6,138 nucleotides of DNA from Candidatus Izemoplasma sp. (GCA_007116205.1 SKIY01000141.1:1-6138); one strand, 5' to 3'; positions 1 to 6,126 are shown, numbered from the stretch's first letter. Made by a program: numbers and translations. Notes: a model not told the origin generated them from the sequence alone.

Positions 1-770
1 AATTCTGTCAGCGGTGCCAATCCTACCGCCATACAAATCGTATCAACATCTAACTTTTCTTCAGTGCCTTCAATACCTTGCCAGTTCGCATCGAGTTTCC
101 ATATTTCTGCAGCTTCAACATGGTCTTTCCCAATCGCCCGCTTAACACTCGCATTCGTGACAATATCAACACCTAAACGTTTAATTTTAGACGCATGTAC
201 TAAATACCCACCAATATGAGAAGCTGCTTCAATTAACTTAACCACTTCAACACCTGCTTGCATCAGTTGATAAGCGACAATCAAACCAATATTACCACTA
301 CCAACCATCAACACTTTTTGGCCTGGTTTTACCCCGTATACATTCATCAACGTTTGTACAGCACCCGCCGCATACACCCCTGGTAAATCATTGTTTTCAA
401 AAGGGATCGCCTTTTCACTCGCACCTGTAGCTACAATGATTGAGGCCGCTTGGACTTTGTAGTAATGATCGTCTTTAACATATCCAATAACCAAATCTTT
501 ATAAAGCCCAACAACCGTCGCATTTGTAATAATCTCAACGTTTTCATGATGAACAACCTCATCAATCATCAGTTGTAAAATATCAATCCCACGTTTCGAT
601 GCATGTTGTTTTTGCGAGCCAAAAAACATATGGGTTTGCTTCGTAAGTTGACCACCGAGCAAATCACTTCTATCAATAATCAAAACCTTTGCCTTAGCAT
701 CAAGCAAAGACTTTGCTGCTCTTAATCCAGCCGGTCCCGCACCAATAATAACAAACTCTGCACGTTTCAT
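1..770 (-). CDS. NAD(P)/FAD-dependent oxidoreductase, HcnB/sarcosine-oxidase-alpha-like (3' end beyond window)
   Basis: The frame is open from the ATG at 770 to the left edge: 256 full codons, with the C-terminus missing. A Rossmann FAD motif GAGPAG lies at residues 10-15 with Asp33 at the end of the second strand. Next come GGQLTKQTHMFFGS (residues 39-52), the VATG signature at 113-116, and a second dinucleotide-binding motif GSGNIG at 157-162. The last residues, ICMAVGLAPLTE, match the conserved region near the end of the two-dinucleotide-fold part of this family. Family members pass electrons between FAD/NAD(P) and a (2Fe-2S) partner in cytoplasmic or membrane-associated amine, opine, proline or cyanide-forming dehydrogenases. 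The start codon overlaps the stop of the ferredoxin-like gene (ATGA, 767-770), indicating translational coupling and a shared complex. The substrate cannot be read from this part; a DadA/GlpA-like catalytic subunit further left would define it. The family call is firm; the pathway is inferred. Confidence 0.9.
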   Translation of the reverse strand, partial: MKRAEFVIIGAGPAGLRAAKSLLDAKAKVLIIDRSDLLGGQLTKQTHMFFGSQKQHASKRGIDILQLMIDEVVHHENVEIITNATVVGLYKDLVIGYVKDDHYYKVQAASIIVATGASEKAIPFENNDLPGVYAAGAVQTLMNVYGVKPGQKVLMVGSGNIGLIVAYQLMQAGVEVVKLIEAASHIGGYLVHASKIKRLGVDIVTNASVKRAIGKDHVEAAEIWKLDANWQGIEGTEEKLDVDTICMAVGLAPLTE

Positions 771-1072
771 TTAACCTGCCCCTTTCCAACTTGTTGTAAA
801 ACATCCATATTTGCCTCTAACGGTGTAATACACGTACGAACATTTGGAACACCATTTACTTCCATATTACATGAAGCACAGTTTCCAATCGCACAATAAA
901 AGCCTCTAGGTCGTTTAGAATGAATACTTTCACTCAACTTCTTAATGCCTGCTGCATGTAAAGCCGATGCAATCGTATCCCCTTTAAATCCCTTGATAGC
1001 TTTGCCATTATAATAAAAAATTACTTCTTCTTTCTCCTCAAAGCGAAGAATAGGGTGCTCTTTTATGCGCAT
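767..1072 (-). CDS. (2Fe-2S)-binding ferredoxin-like subunit of an HcnA/SoxA-type oxidoreductase
   Basis: This 101-residue protein matches the Fer2_4-type domain, which is a separate small subunit (HcnA, opine oxidase) or the N-terminus of sarcosine oxidase alpha. Four cysteines, C60, C65, C68 and C81 (C-x4-C-x2-C-x12-C, in FYCAIGNCASC and VRTC), are the expected ligands for one plant-type (2Fe-2S) cluster. The N-terminal beta region (FYYNGKAIKGFKGDTIASAL) is typical of the fold. Length is normal for the stand-alone subunit. The start is supported by GAGGTG four bases before the ATG. It is first in its operon and overlaps the FAD oxidoreductase by ATGA, so the two probably form one electron-transfer module. 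The promoter and cre element at 1142-1170 suggest repression when a preferred sugar is present, as expected for a catabolic oxidase. Confidence 0.92.
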   Translation of the reverse strand: MRIKEHPILRFEEKEEVIFYYNGKAIKGFKGDTIASALHAAGIKKLSESIHSKRPRGFYCAIGNCASCNMEVNGVPNVRTCITPLEANMDVLQQVGKGQVK

Positions 1073-1141
1073 AATTCACCTCTCAATAGTCGTAGTTATT
1101 TCAGATCCAAAAAACAAAAGTATTTCAGTTCACACTTCATT

Positions 1142-1170
1142 ATTATATCATAAAGCGCTTACATCGACAA
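1142..1170 (-). promoter_or_regulatory. Sigma-A promoter of the (2Fe-2S)/FAD oxidoreductase operon
   Basis: Read on the minus strand, a TTGTCG -35 box (1165-1170) is followed by exactly 17 bases and a perfect TATAAT -10 box (1142-1147). Transcription should begin near 1135, giving a leader of about 60 bases before the ATG at 1072. No other comparable promoter lies in the gap. Confidence 0.75.
1150..1163 (-). promoter_or_regulatory. Candidate cre (CcpA catabolite-responsive) element
   Basis: The minus-strand sequence TGTAAGCGCTTTAT matches the Bacillota cre consensus TGWAARCGYTWNCW at 13 of 14 positions, with A instead of C at position 13. It occupies the spacer between the -35 and -10 boxes, where bound CcpA would block RNA polymerase. 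Repression by preferred sugars is therefore inferred for the downstream redox operon. The match is seen directly; binding is not shown. Confidence 0.7.
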
Positions 1171-1182
1171 TTACATATCGAC
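1159..1182. repeat. Imperfect tandem direct repeat over the -35 region
   Basis: On the plus strand TTACATCGAC (1159-1168) is followed after AA by TTACATATCGAC (1171-1182), a 12-base repeat period. It covers the -35 box of the redox operon and reaches upstream of it, partly overlapping the cre element. The position would suit a pathway-specific regulator, but in AT-rich DNA chance is possible. Confidence 0.4.
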
Positions 1183-1201
1183 GCTAGAATAAATCTTTTA
1201 T

Positions 1202-1230
1202 AAAATAAAAAAACGCCTATAAATAGGCGT
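1202..1230 (-). terminator. Intrinsic terminator of the BASS/ACR3-like transporter gene
   Basis: On the minus strand a 7-bp stem ACGCCTA/TAGGCGT (1224-1230 with 1213-1219) with a four-base loop is followed by TTTTTTATTTT. It lies about 50 bases beyond the transporter stop codon and upstream of the redox-operon promoter, insulating the two units. Confidence 0.85.
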
Positions 1231-1281
1231 AGTAAATAAACTATTTTCCGTACACAAAAGGTAATTTGAAATGATTATAAC

Positions 1282-2250
1282 CTATACGGATTCAACCCGA
1301 TCAAAAGATTTAATCGAATGCTTAACATACCATGCAGCAAGTTGTACTTGGACCATATAAGCAATCGCAATTACTAATGCAATTTCAGCGCCTTCTTCAA
1401 ACACAGTCAGTGCAATCGCCAGCGCCAATGATAAACTACGTATCATCGTACCATTAATCATCGCAATGCGATCTTCGCGATTAAAGAGCCATAGCCCAAG
1501 AAAGTGCAGCGACACCAACATAACCACATAGCCTAAAACAATCGGTAACGTTATCACCAACAATACATCAGGATTCGCAACAATCATTTGTGCACGCATG
1601 CTCATAACCATCGTAATCAACAAAACAACTGCCAGTGTTGAAAACGCTGGGAATATCGGTTTAATATCCCTAATAAATCGTTGTTCGCCATACCGCTTCT
1701 TCAAAAGCAACTGTGTTAAAAACCCTAAAAACATCGGGATAAACACAATCATAATAATTTGTAAAAAGATATTCCCAAAAGGAATCGTGGTCGTCTCATC
1801 CATAAAAAGACCAATATATAAAGGTGTAATAAAACCAGCAAGCATCAACCCAATCACAATCATCCGAATCGCTTCACTAACATTTCCTTTAGCCATCACT
1901 GTCCACGATACCGTCATCCCAGACGTTGGCAGTAAAGCAATCAATAAAATACCTAAACGAAACGCTGGATAATCTCTAAAAAAGATGACACCAAAAAGCA
2001 CCGCGAGTAACGGTAAATAAACAAAATTAATGACCTGTGTCACTACTTGCAACTTAACATTACCGCGCACAAGTAAACTTCGATAATTTAGTGTCACCAT
2101 CATTGGATAAACCATCAAAACTGACAAAGGGGTCACAAAACGTCTTAAATAGCTTAAATCATCAAATAAAACACCTATTAAAAACCCTAAAACCATACCA
2201 ATAAGTATGCTTTGTACAAGATGTTTTTGCATCCAAAATAAAATTCGCAT
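1282..2250 (-). CDS. BASS/ACR3-superfamily integral membrane transporter without cysteine
   Basis: The 322-residue protein is strongly hydrophobic, with about ten predicted membrane helices (roughly residues 10-29, 37-55, 67-93, 98-115, 127-147, 159-182, 200-220, 228-253, 262-284 and 288-309). Length and layout suit the bile acid:sodium symporter/arsenical-resistance-3 superfamily of secondary carriers. Recognisable segments are LLPTSGMTVSWTVMAKGN (106-123), at the ACR3 helix-4 signature, and the MIRSLSLALAIAL/EEGAE stretch (269-288), resembling the late discontinuous helix. True ACR3 arsenite exporters need a cysteine in the first segment; here it is absent and the protein has no cysteine at all, so the substrate is unknown. 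The in-frame ATG at 2268 would add six residues, but it lacks a Shine-Dalgarno and lies just downstream of the -10, upstream of the likely transcription start. The ATG at 2250 has GGTGA four bases before it. No ars regulator or reductase gene is nearby; the gene appears monocistronic. Confidence 0.85.
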   Translation of the reverse strand: MRILFWMQKHLVQSILIGMVLGFLIGVLFDDLSYLRRFVTPLSVLMVYPMMVTLNYRSLLVRGNVKLQVVTQVINFVYLPLLAVLFGVIFFRDYPAFRLGILLIALLPTSGMTVSWTVMAKGNVSEAIRMIVIGLMLAGFITPLYIGLFMDETTTIPFGNIFLQIIMIVFIPMFLGFLTQLLLKKRYGEQRFIRDIKPIFPAFSTLAVVLLITMVMSMRAQMIVANPDVLLVITLPIVLGYVVMLVSLHFLGLWLFNREDRIAMINGTMIRSLSLALAIALTVFEEGAEIALVIAIAYMVQVQLAAWYVKHSIKSFDRVESV

Positions 2251-2253
2251 ATA

Positions 2254-2263
2254 ATCACCATCC
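2254..2263 (-). promoter_or_regulatory. Ribosome binding site that fixes the transporter start at 2250
   Basis: GGATGGTGAT on the minus strand sits four bases before the ATG at 2250. The longer in-frame ATG at 2268 has no comparable site and is too close to the -10 box to be in the transcript. Confidence 0.7.
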
Positions 2264-2269
2264 AGCATT

Positions 2270-2298
2270 ATTGTATGATTCTGTTATAAATAAGACAA
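2270..2298 (-). promoter_or_regulatory. Sigma-A promoter of the BASS/ACR3-like transporter gene
   Basis: On the minus strand TTGTCT (2293-2298), a 17-base spacer and TACAAT (2270-2275) form a good sigma-A promoter. The predicted transcription start is near 2263, giving a very short leader of about a dozen bases that carries the ribosome binding site. Confidence 0.7.
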
Positions 2299-2321
2299 TA
2301 AAAACGCACTTAAAGTTAGCA

Positions 2322-2352
2322 CACAAACAAAAAGGAGGGTTCCCTCCTTTTT
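2322..2352 (-). terminator. Strong intrinsic terminator ending the right-hand gene block
   Basis: An AAAGGAGGG/CCCTCCTTT stem of nine base pairs (2331-2339 with 2342-2350), extendable by two A-T pairs, has a minimal loop. On the minus strand it is followed by TTTTTGTTTGTG. The stem starts at the TAA of the flavin-reductase/HTH gene. The palindrome has a T run on the plus side as well, so it could act in both directions, although no plus-strand gene enters it. Confidence 0.88.
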
Positions 2353-3244
2353 AAGTACGTGACTTCTTAACCCAATTTTTCAACCTCGAAAGACTTACCA
2401 TATACTCTTGACAAGCTTCACGATAGGTAAGCGTTCCACTTTTAATTTGCGCAACAATATTAGCCTTCTCTTCATCAGTAAATCTAGTCTTCGCAAGTGT
2501 TGTCGCAAATTGCTTTGTCAAACCGGTTCTTCCAAACATCGTATAAAGCGCATACCAGTCCTCTAAAGTTTCATGGTAGACATCATATTGCTTCGCCAAT
2601 TTTCGATACGACTTTCCTGATGCTTTCAACTTACATAACTTATATTTAAAATGAAAAGAATACGGCTGTGGCGCAAGCTTTTTCTTAACTTCTTGGTAAA
2701 GTTTTTTCCCTTCTAAAGACGCTTTACCAATCACACTACCAATTTTATAATACTTCTCATCTAACCCGTAAATTATCGGATCTAAAATATTCATCGACGG
2801 AATATTTTGATCAACAAACAAAGATTCCTCAATTAACGTCCGACGCACCTGACATACAAAAAGATGCTGCTTCTTGACAGTCACATAATCAATGATCTCC
2901 GCAATAATAACCGCAGGGCATTCATCAATATACGGTGTATCAATCAAAAACGTACTCTCAAACAAACTAGACTTATCAAAATTATCTCCTGAAACATTGG
3001 CACATAGATCAGCTTTATCAATCATCGTCGTAGATGGGTAGTTGATACTAATTGTCGCCCCAACTGCTAAATGACTTAAGACATGTTTTTGTCGGTCTAA
3101 CATGACGCCAATTAACGGTGGATTCTCACCCATAATAGATAAATTTCTTACTGTAGTATACAATACCTTGTCTTCATGCTTCGTCCCTAATAAAGCAATT
3201 GGTAAAGGATATACCAACGGTATCTTCCGTAACATTTTTTTCAT
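2351..3244 (-). CDS. Flavin reductase-like (flavoredoxin-type) domain fused to an IS3 OrfA-like tandem helix-turn-helix region
   Basis: The 297-residue protein has two parts. Residues about 8-178 resemble the flavin reductase/flavoredoxin FMN-binding split barrel: NPPLIGVMLDRQKH (41-54), TISINYPS (64-71), DLCANVSGDNFDK (79-91), a Glu-Cys-Pro at 108-110, LFVCQV (128-133) and the closing DPIIYGLDEKYYKIGSVIGK (155-174). Members normally stop soon after this, at about 180-200 residues. Here a linker leads to two HTH units like those at the start of IS3-family OrfA proteins: YSFHFKYKLCK with SYRKLAKQYDVYHETLEDWY (195-231), and RFTDEEKANIV with TYREACQEYMVSLSRLKNWV (254-292). No OrfB, catalytic DDE region or IS ends are present. 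A flavin- or redox-sensing DNA-binding role is inferred; an enzyme carrying a captured HTH is the alternative. The barrel departs from the usual NxxTxxW flavin-contact segment (YTTVRNLSIM, 29-38). A GGGGGTG Shine-Dalgarno supports the start. Confidence 0.85.
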   Translation of the reverse strand: MKKMLRKIPLVYPLPIALLGTKHEDKVLYTTVRNLSIMGENPPLIGVMLDRQKHVLSHLAVGATISINYPSTTMIDKADLCANVSGDNFDKSSLFESTFLIDTPYIDECPAVIIAEIIDYVTVKKQHLFVCQVRRTLIEESLFVDQNIPSMNILDPIIYGLDEKYYKIGSVIGKASLEGKKLYQEVKKKLAPQPYSFHFKYKLCKLKASGKSYRKLAKQYDVYHETLEDWYALYTMFGRTGLTKQFATTLAKTRFTDEEKANIVAQIKSGTLTYREACQEYMVSLSRLKNWVKKSRT

Positions 3245-3268
3245 TGTTTAGCACCCCCATATATGTTT

Positions 3269-3277
3269 ATTATATCA
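3269..3277 (-). promoter_or_regulatory. Extended -10 promoter of the flavin-reductase/HTH gene
   Basis: The minus strand carries TGATATAAT: a perfect TATAAT (3269-3274) with the upstream TG of an extended -10 element. No good -35 box sits 16-18 bases before it, which extended -10 promoters tolerate. The gene may therefore be expressed on its own as well as by read-through from the protease gene 57 bases upstream. Confidence 0.6.
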
Positions 3278-3286
3278 TTTAATGAT
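3274..3286. repeat. Perfect 6+1+6 inverted repeat overlapping the extended -10
   Basis: ATCATT-T-AATGAT overlaps the TG-extended -10 of the flavin-reductase/HTH gene. The position suits an operator, possibly for autoregulation by the encoded HTH protein. It is short and AT-rich, so a chance palindrome cannot be excluded. Confidence 0.35.
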
Positions 3287-3301
3287 TGATAATAAATAAC
3301 T

Positions 3302-4330
3302 TCATGATTTAAGAACATAATTAAGTAAGTTTTTTCGACGTTTATTAAGTGGGGGATGCGAGTAAAAAACACGCTGGTAATATGGATGTAGTTTCGGCTC
3401 AGACTCATAACGATTGATCTTTTCTAACGCCGAAGCTAGTGCAACCCCTTCTCCTAAATAACTAACAAATGCATCTGCTTGATACTCCTGATGTTGCGCT
3501 ACTTGATAGGTAAACAGTTCAAATATACTAAAATATATCCAACTCACCATAACAAATACTGTCAATTGAACATAAAATACAAGCGGTTGAAACTGCCCAT
3601 AAAACACCCATTGCAAAAGCAGTGAAAATCCCACAACAGCGACAAACAAAATGACCGCTCTCACGAATAAATGTGACAGCTTTGCGTGTCCGATTTCATG
3701 GGCAATAATCGCTTTAAGTTCTCGGCTTTTCAACCGTGCTACCAACTTATCTGAAAGCAAGACTCTTTTCCTCTTACGAAACCCCGTAAACAAAGCGTTC
3801 ATCGGCAAATAAAACTTACGTGATTTAGCCACATAAATATCATCAATCAAAGAAAACTTATGAATCATCTTATCATATGGCATCTCTAAAGGTACTTGCG
3901 TTAATAACTTTGGTAATAAAACACCATTAATCAAAAAGTAAAAGCCGATTAAACTCACAAACAAAATCATAAAAATAATCCATACCGGTACCATCAATAA
4001 TTCAAATAAACTATACACCGCAAACACAGTTGCTGCCGCAACAACACTGTAAAATAAAAGCAACTGAACAATATTTATAAGATTAAACCGTGATTTTTGT
4101 TTTATCACACCTTTTAACACCATATTCGCAACCACCCAAATAATAACCACTATTTCTACGGGTAAAACACTAAAAAATGCGAGTGATACCACCACACCTA
4201 AAACACTATGTGATAAGGCACTTTGAAAAGATTTTCCCAAATATTTCTGAGTCACACTGTTAAATAAATCAAAAGCGACTCTGAGTGCAAGCAAAACAAT
4301 AAACACGATATAGACATGCATTATGAGCAT
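3302..4330 (-). CDS. M48-family membrane zinc metalloprotease (Ste24/HtpX-like)
   Basis: The 342-residue protein is a polytopic membrane protease. HEIGH at 211-215 gives the two zinc-binding histidines and the catalytic glutamate; EYQAD at 282-286 supplies the third zinc ligand, Glu282. Other family marks are NALFTG (178-183, the NAxxxG motif of Ste24-type enzymes), VLLSDKLV (190-197) and SHPPLNKR (324-331). Hydrophobic segments lie near 5-24, 41-77, 86-108, 110-137, 221-241 and 250-273. It is shorter than eukaryotic Ste24 (about 430-475) and slightly longer than HtpX (about 290). Known relatives cleave membrane or prenylated proteins or act in envelope quality control; the substrate here is unknown. 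AGGAG seven bases before the ATG at 4330, just past the stop of the YjbQ gene, fixes the start and indicates co-translation from one mRNA. No terminator follows it. Confidence 0.92.
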   Translation of the reverse strand: MLIMHVYIVFIVLLALRVAFDLFNSVTQKYLGKSFQSALSHSVLGVVVSLAFFSVLPVEIVVIIWVVANMVLKGVIKQKSRFNLINIVQLLLFYSVVAAATVFAVYSLFELLMVPVWIIFMILFVSLIGFYFLINGVLLPKLLTQVPLEMPYDKMIHKFSLIDDIYVAKSRKFYLPMNALFTGFRKRKRVLLSDKLVARLKSRELKAIIAHEIGHAKLSHLFVRAVILFVAVVGFSLLLQWVFYGQFQPLVFYVQLTVFVMVSWIYFSIFELFTYQVAQHQEYQADAFVSYLGEGVALASALEKINRYESEPKLHPYYQRVFYSHPPLNKRRKNLLNYVLKS

Positions 4331-4342
4331 GATGTCACTCCT

Positions 4343-4759
4343 CTATGATCCAATAATTTTAACCAGTACCCGCTTCCGTCTTTTCCCGTCAAACTCGCCA
4401 TAAAATATTTGTTCCCAAGGACCAAAATCAAGCTCACCCTCCGTAACCGCAACAACAACTTCTCTTCCCATAATCGTCCGTTTTAAATGTGCATCCGCAT
4501 TATCCTCATACGTATTATGTCGATATTGTTCATACGGTTTTTCAGGTGCTAACCGTTCTAAAAAGACCTCAAAATCTTGATGCAAGCCTGATTCATCATC
4601 ATTAATAAATACACTTGCAGTAATGTGCATCGCATTCACCAATACCAGTCCTTCACGAATACCACTCTCTTTAACACACTGTTGCACTGTATCAGTAATA
4701 TTTATCAACTCACGGCGTTTAGTCGTATCAAATGTTAAAACCTTCCGATAAGATTTCAT
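4343..4759 (-). CDS. yjbQ: YjbQ/UPF0047 family protein (secondary thiamine-phosphate synthase-like)
   Basis: The 138 residues match the length of the UPF0047/YjbQ family (about 130-140). Conserved elements are HITASVFINDDESGLHQD (45-62), YRHNTYEDNADAHL (79-92, with His81, Asn87 and His91), TEGELDFGPWEQIF (106-119) and EFDGKRRKRVLVKI (122-135). The E. coli homologue has weak thiamine-phosphate synthase activity; the physiological reaction remains uncertain, so the enzyme name should be used lightly. The frame can be read from a GTG at 4777, but that codon has no Shine-Dalgarno. The ATG at 4759 is preceded by AAAGGAAG with six bases between. The start lies inside the last codons of the XRE/TPR gene, a 32-base overlap, and the stop lies 12 bases before the M48 protease gene. 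These spacings place it in the middle of an operon. No thiamine gene or TPP riboswitch is visible nearby. Confidence 0.93.
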   Translation of the reverse strand: MKSYRKVLTFDTTKRRELINITDTVQQCVKESGIREGLVLVNAMHITASVFINDDESGLHQDFEVFLERLAPEKPYEQYRHNTYEDNADAHLKRTIMGREVVVAVTEGELDFGPWEQIFYGEFDGKRRKRVLVKIIGS

Positions 4760-6026
4760 AAATATCTTCCTTTCCACAAATATGTTTTATCGCTTCTAAA
4801 ACGCGATGCGCATAAATATATGCTTCTTTATATTGTCGTGCAGCGGGAAGTGCATTTTTGATCAATTTAAACGCAATACGAATAAAGAAATAGTATTTTA
4901 TTTCAAATCCACGATCAATAAACTGTTGTAATAAAACATTAACACGTTTACTATCATCGCCCTTAATTAAAGCTTCTATGCAATCCATCCCTAAAGCATA
5001 CAACCCATCACGATCGTTAATTGGCGTCTTTTTAAACGTATCACAAATGGCTAAAGCTTCGACACTATATCCCAAGTTATACAAGGTATACGCTTTAAGA
5101 AAATAGTAATCCCCCTCAGATGGGTCATTATAATGGCTAAATATATCTAAAGCTTCTGCATATTCGCCACGCGCGATGTAATACTTCCCTAAATTTTTCA
5201 TCGACGTTTTATAAATAGATACCAAGCCTTTAAACTCTGCATAACGCATCGTTTCTTGATTCGTTTCAATAAACTCCTCATACCGATGCATATCAATACA
5301 TAGCGTTTGCTTGTTCGATTTGACATACATTACACGAATAAAATTATTTTGGTCTTGAAAATAATTTTGCGCTTTGCTATAAGCTTTCAAACTGTCTTTG
5401 TATTTGCGATAATCTAGTGAGTAAATAAATCCGGTTACGTAATAATTTAAACCCAATTGATTTGAGTCATTTGAAAACGTTGCATGGAGCGCGAGCTGTT
5501 CTAAAGCCAATGCACTATTATTTTCTTGATAAAAACTGTAAATACCACTCTCTAGTAAAAACAACGCTTTTTGTTCATAACTAAACACAGGTAATAAAAT
5601 CTTTAACTTTTCATGTAAATCTTCATTCAGTTCTGGATAAGTCGGTAAATGTTGTAATGCTGAAAAAAGAATTAAATAATAATCGATAAAACAAGCGCTG
5701 TTTTCGTGTATATCCCTATATTCTAATAGTTCAGAAACCAGTTTTTCAGCTTTATTATAATGCACGTAAAGCAGACATCTATACAGTTGCTCATACACTT
5801 CATAAAAACGGTCATACGCCTCTAAATTGGTCTGATATTGAAATCCCAAAGCTTCTTGTAGCACATTAAGCGTCTCTTCAGAGGGGGTCAGTAACCCTTG
5901 TTCAATGCGGTTGATATACCCATGTGAGAGCGACGTTATATCTGCAAGCTCTCTTAACGTTAATCTTTTTTGTATCCGTGTTAAGCGGATTTTATAATTA
6001 AGATGATGTAATGATAATGCTTGCAT
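4728..6026 (-). CDS. XRE-type HTH transcriptional regulator with TPR-like C-terminal region
   Basis: The 432-residue protein begins with an XRE/Cro-type helix-turn-helix (about 12-65), including LTLRELADITSLSHGYINRIEQG (22-44), whose SHGYINRIEQG is the likely recognition helix. The remaining roughly 360 residues are helical and rich in Tyr, Leu and Ala. TPR-like helix pairs lie around 190-225 (TGFIYSLDYRKYKDSLKAYSK), 275-296 (YYIARGEYAEALDIF) and 306-328 (FLKAYTLYNLGYSVEALAI). An N-terminal HTH with a C-terminal TPR array is the layout of peptide-responsive RRNPP-type regulators (Rgg, PlcR, PrgX), but no peptide ligand gene can be identified here. GAGGAG seven bases before the ATG at 6026 supports the start. 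It is first in a block with yjbQ and the M48 protease and overlaps yjbQ by 32 bases, so it may control its own operon. No convincing promoter was found in the 112 bases upstream. Confidence 0.88.
   Translation of the reverse strand: MQALSLHHLNYKIRLTRIQKRLTLRELADITSLSHGYINRIEQGLLTPSEETLNVLQEALGFQYQTNLEAYDRFYEVYEQLYRCLLYVHYNKAEKLVSELLEYRDIHENSACFIDYYLILFSALQHLPTYPELNEDLHEKLKILLPVFSYEQKALFLLESGIYSFYQENNSALALEQLALHATFSNDSNQLGLNYYVTGFIYSLDYRKYKDSLKAYSKAQNYFQDQNNFIRVMYVKSNKQTLCIDMHRYEEFIETNQETMRYAEFKGLVSIYKTSMKNLGKYYIARGEYAEALDIFSHYNDPSEGDYYFLKAYTLYNLGYSVEALAICDTFKKTPINDRDGLYALGMDCIEALIKGDDSKRVNVLLQQFIDRGFEIKYYFFIRIAFKLIKNALPAARQYKEAYIYAHRVLEAIKHICGKEDIYEILSEGFNI
4766..4773 (-). promoter_or_regulatory. 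Ribosome binding site of yjbQ inside the XRE/TPR gene
   Basis: AAAGGAAG on the minus strand lies six bases before the ATG at 4759 and within the 3' end of the upstream coding region. It decides for this ATG over the in-frame GTG at 4777 and implies coupled translation. Confidence 0.7.
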
Positions 6027-6098
6027 ACGAAAACTCCTCTCATAGTTAGTCGAACAAACTTATTGCTAGGCATCTAAAACAAAATAAGATATAGTCTG

Positions 6099-6107
6099 TG
6101 GTAAAAT
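6099..6107 (+). promoter_or_regulatory. Candidate extended -10 promoter for a divergent plus-strand gene
   Basis: TGGTAAAAT (TG at 6099-6100, TAAAAT at 6102-6107) resembles an extended -10 box. No clear -35 box is present. It lies about 20 bases before a plausible start codon at 6127, pointing away from the XRE/TPR gene. Confidence 0.4.
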
Positions 6108-6126
6108 GATACTAGGATGTGATTTT

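Noticed and set aside
1097..1128. Two copies of TATTTCAG 24 bases apart in the leader of the redox operon
   Set aside because: Eight-base AT-rich repeats are expected by chance at this base composition, and they do not fall at a promoter element.
1598..1972. A 124-codon plus-strand open frame inside the transporter gene
   Set aside because: It lies wholly antisense to a well-supported membrane-protein gene, has no ribosome binding site of note, and its translation resembles no family I recognise.
2251..2268. Longer start of the transporter (ATG at 2268)
   Set aside because: It has no Shine-Dalgarno and lies one base past the -10 box, upstream of the predicted transcription start.
2331..2350. 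Perfect AAGGAGG Shine-Dalgarno sequence on the minus strand
   Set aside because: It is one arm of the terminator hairpin, and no open frame begins at proper spacing after it.
2351..2662. Remnant of an IS3-family insertion sequence
   Set aside because: The HTH region resembles OrfA, but there is no OrfB, no terminal inverted repeat and no target duplication, and it is in frame with the flavin domain as a continuous gene.
4343..4759. TPP riboswitch or thiamine operon around yjbQ
   Set aside because: No thiamine biosynthesis or transport gene is present, and the upstream region is coding sequence with no room for a riboswitch.
4760..4777. GTG start for yjbQ giving six extra residues
   Set aside because: There is no ribosome binding site before it, while the ATG at 4759 has one at good spacing and gives the family's usual length.
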